A stretch of 64,000 nucleotides of DNA, from positions 62,001-126,000 of the forward strand of contig NZ_MINL01000001.1 in assembly GCF_001882345.1 (NCBI RefSeq), read 5' to 3'. Position 1 is the first letter of the stretch, and every line of letters begins with the position of its first letter. Below are positions 62,418 to 64,000 of this stretch, in pieces. The stretch comes from Halomonas sp. QHL1 (GTDB taxonomy: Bacteria > Pseudomonadota > Gammaproteobacteria > Pseudomonadales > Halomonadaceae). Position numbers and translations under genes: made by a program. Under the pieces are notes generated by a model. That model was not told where the DNA came from. It was given only the letters and a program-made list of their open reading frames with translations, and made no database searches.

Positions 62418-63698
62418 ATGGAAGTCATTATCCTTTTTAGTGTGTTTTTAATACTGCTCACGGTGGGTATGCCCATTGCGTTTGCGTTGGGGTTAGCCTC
62501 GCTTTCTTATCTGCTGCTTGAAGGCATTTCATTAACCATCGTGCCGCAGCGTATGTATGCCGGTATCGACACCTTTGTATTGCTTTGTATTCCCGGCTTT
62601 GTGCTGGCCGGTAATCTGATGAATGTCGGCAATATCACTGAACATATCGTGCGTTTCTCTAACGCTTTGTTAGGCCATATTCGCGGTGGACTTGGCTTGG
62701 CCAACGTGGCGGGTTCGATGATTTTCGGCGGTATCTCTGGCACGGCCGTTGCCGATTCAGCCAGTATCGGTTCGGTGATGATTCCCGGTATGGCGCGCTC
62801 GGGTTATGACAAGCCGTTTGCCGCTGCGGTCACCGCTGCTTCGTCTACCGTTGGGCCGATCATACCGCCCAGTGTGCCGATGATTATCGCGGGTTCACTT
62901 AGCGGTATTTCGGTCGGGCGGATGTTCCTGGCAGGTGCAGTGCCGGGGCTTTTAATGGGCCTCGCCATGATGATTACGGTGTATATCTTGGCCGTTCGAC
63001 GTGGGTATCCTAAAGAGAAGCGGGTGCCATTTTTTCAACTGCTGCGCGAAGCCAAAACTGCCTTTTGGGCACTGCTGATGACCGTGATTATTCTCTACGG
63101 CATTATCGGCGGCTTCTTTACCCCCACCGAAGCTTCTATCGTGGCTTGCCTCTATGCCTTGGTCGTCGGCATGTATATCTATAAAGGCCTGTCGTGGAAA
63201 AAGCTCCCGGCGATTTTGTCAGACACCGTATTAACCTCTTCGGCACTACTGCTGATGGTAGGGTTGGCGAACCTGTTTGGCTGGATACTCACCAGTGAGC
63301 AGATCCCGCAGATGATCGCCACGCTGATTCTCTCCATCAGCGAAAATCCGTTGATTGTGCTGCTTATTCTCAACCTGATCCTGCTGTTTGTCGGCGCCTT
63401 TATGGAAACCATAGCTGCGCTGATCATCCTGTTCCCCGCACTGGTAGGAGTAGCCACTGGAGTGGGTGTCGATCCGGTTCATTTTGCGGTGATCGCTGTG
63501 TTAAACCTGATGATTGGGCTGACAACACCACCGGTGGGGGTGTGCCTATTCGTGGTGGCGGGGATTGGCAAACTACCTATGTTGACAGTGGCAAGAGCCA
63601 TCGTGCCATTTTTGCTGTGCAACTTGGCGGTGTTGTTGTTGGTGACTTATGTCCCCGCGATTTCGCTTTGGTTGCCTAACTTGCTGATGGGAGAGTAG
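62418..63698 (+). CDS. dctM: TRAP transporter large permease DctM
   Basis: A 426-aa permease with 11-12 helices. It carries the repeated elevator hairpin motifs ANVAGSMIFGGISGTAVADSASIG and TAASSTVGPIIPPSVPMIIAGSLSG in the first half and GLTTPPVGVCLFVVAGIGKLP in the second, which form the sodium and substrate sites. AGGAG precedes the ATG at 62418 by 8 bases; a frame beginning inside dctQ is rejected. It is followed 3 bases later by the sugar-acid dehydrogenase gene. Confidence 0.94.
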   Translation: MEVIILFSVFLILLTVGMPIAFALGLASLSYLLLEGISLTIVPQRMYAGIDTFVLLCIPGFVLAGNLMNVGNITEHIVRFSNALLGHIRGGLGLANVAGSMIFGGISGTAVADSASIGSVMIPGMARSGYDKPFAAAVTAASSTVGPIIPPSVPMIIAGSLSGISVGRMFLAGAVPGLLMGLAMMITVYILAVRRGYPKEKRVPFFQLLREAKTAFWALLMTVIILYGIIGGFFTPTEASIVACLYALVVGMYIYKGLSWKKLPAILSDTVLTSSALLLMVGLANLFGWILTSEQIPQMIATLILSISENPLIVLLILNLILLFVGAFMETIAALIILFPALVGVATGVGVDPVHFAVIAVLNLMIGLTTPPVGVCLFVVAGIGKLPMLTVARAIVPFLLCNLAVLLLVTYVPAISLWLPNLLMGE

Positions 63699-63701
63699 TT
63701 G

Positions 63702-64000
63702 ATGGTGGCTCCACAGCGTATTGAAGCAAAGCCAAAAAGTGGCCAGATTGGGGTTGTCCACCTGGGGTTAGGCGCTTTTCACCGCGCCCACCAAGCGGTC
63801 TATTTTGAGCGTTATCGCCAACGCAGTGGCGATGGTGAGTGGGGCGTCTGCAGCGCGAATTTACGCTCTAGCGTGGGTTTAGTCGACGGCTTAAGCGCGG
63901 CAGGGCATCGCTATCATGTAGCGGAGTATGCCGACAGCGAGAGCATCACGCTGCGTGAAATTGGCGTGATCGAAGAGACGCTATTCTCTGGTTGTGACAG
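63702..64000 (+). CDS. mannitol dehydrogenase family protein, fructuronate reductase type (cut by window edge)
   Basis: The first 99 residues of a long-chain polyol/uronate dehydrogenase. The N-terminal motif VVHLGLGAFHRAHQAVYFE contains the GxGxFxRAH pattern of mannitol dehydrogenase and UxuB. It starts with an ATG 3 bases after dctM and runs off the window. In this operon it would reduce D-fructuronate to D-mannonate (or the reverse), linking the zinc dehydrogenase to ManD. The exact substrate is inferred from context. Confidence 0.87.
   Translation, partial: MVAPQRIEAKPKSGQIGVVHLGLGAFHRAHQAVYFERYRQRSGDGEWGVCSANLRSSVGLVDGLSAAGHRYHVAEYADSESITLREIGVIEETLFSGCD

Overview
The window reads as chromosomal DNA of a Gram-negative gammaproteobacterium, most probably a halophile or halotolerant member of the Halomonadaceae (Halomonas, Vreelandella or Chromohalobacter type). 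This rests on an outer-membrane porin and lipoproteins, an RfaH, a PtsP/RppH pair, a ProQ-domain protein, and large catabolic clusters for quaternary amines and sugar acids. The placement is an inference from gene content and protein resemblance; no database search was run.

Positions 1-20,000 are mostly housekeeping. A cut-off RND efflux pump with its adaptor is followed by malate dehydrogenase, a HAD phosphatase divergent from rppH-ptsP, an NRDE protein, a membrane protein with a receiver domain but no kinase, a TSUP exporter, lgt, thyA-folA, a ProQ-domain protein, a porin, phosphoglucomutase, rfaH, a PAS-GGDEF diguanylate cyclase, an AEC permease and tRNA-Arg(CCT). A decayed IS5-type transposase lies just after the tRNA.

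Positions 20,600-37,000 form an accessory catabolic region. A nine-gene operon (20,723-30,357, closed by a strong terminator) joins a sugar-type ABC importer to maleylacetate reductase, an amidohydrolase, a beta-hydroxyacid-type dehydrogenase, a hydroxyquinol 1,2-dioxygenase and a nitroreductase. Next come a TSUP permease and an unusual regulator that fuses a winged helix to a solute-binding-protein domain, then a divergent SDR/BKACE pair and an acetamidase/formamidase. The operon has the lower hydroxyquinol pathway but no ring hydroxylase, so its substrate is unknown.

Positions 37,000-43,800 hold a GAF-PAS-LOV-GGDEF-EAL protein (predicted blue-light-responsive), a PilZ protein with a degenerate HD-GYP domain, and small or stress genes (a 62-aa basic protein, CreA, a CAP-domain protein and a PPOX-fold protein). 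With the cyclase at 16.9 kb and an HDOD-GGDEF protein at 55.7 kb, the window has four c-di-GMP-related genes.

Positions 43,900-49,300 are a carnitine catabolism cluster (cdhR, caiX, and convergent cdhB-cdhA-cdhC-hydrolase) with paired TGTC-type direct repeats at both promoters. Positions 49,500-57,300 carry a PQQ sugar dehydrogenase with a cytochrome c, a LolD-like/FtsX-like/AttH-like operon and the HDOD-GGDEF protein. Positions 57,600-64,000 are a sugar-acid operon (GntR regulator, ManD-type dehydratase, zinc polyol dehydrogenase, TRAP transporter, start of a mannitol-dehydrogenase-family gene), best explained as L-gulonate/D-mannonate catabolism leading to 2-keto-3-deoxygluconate.
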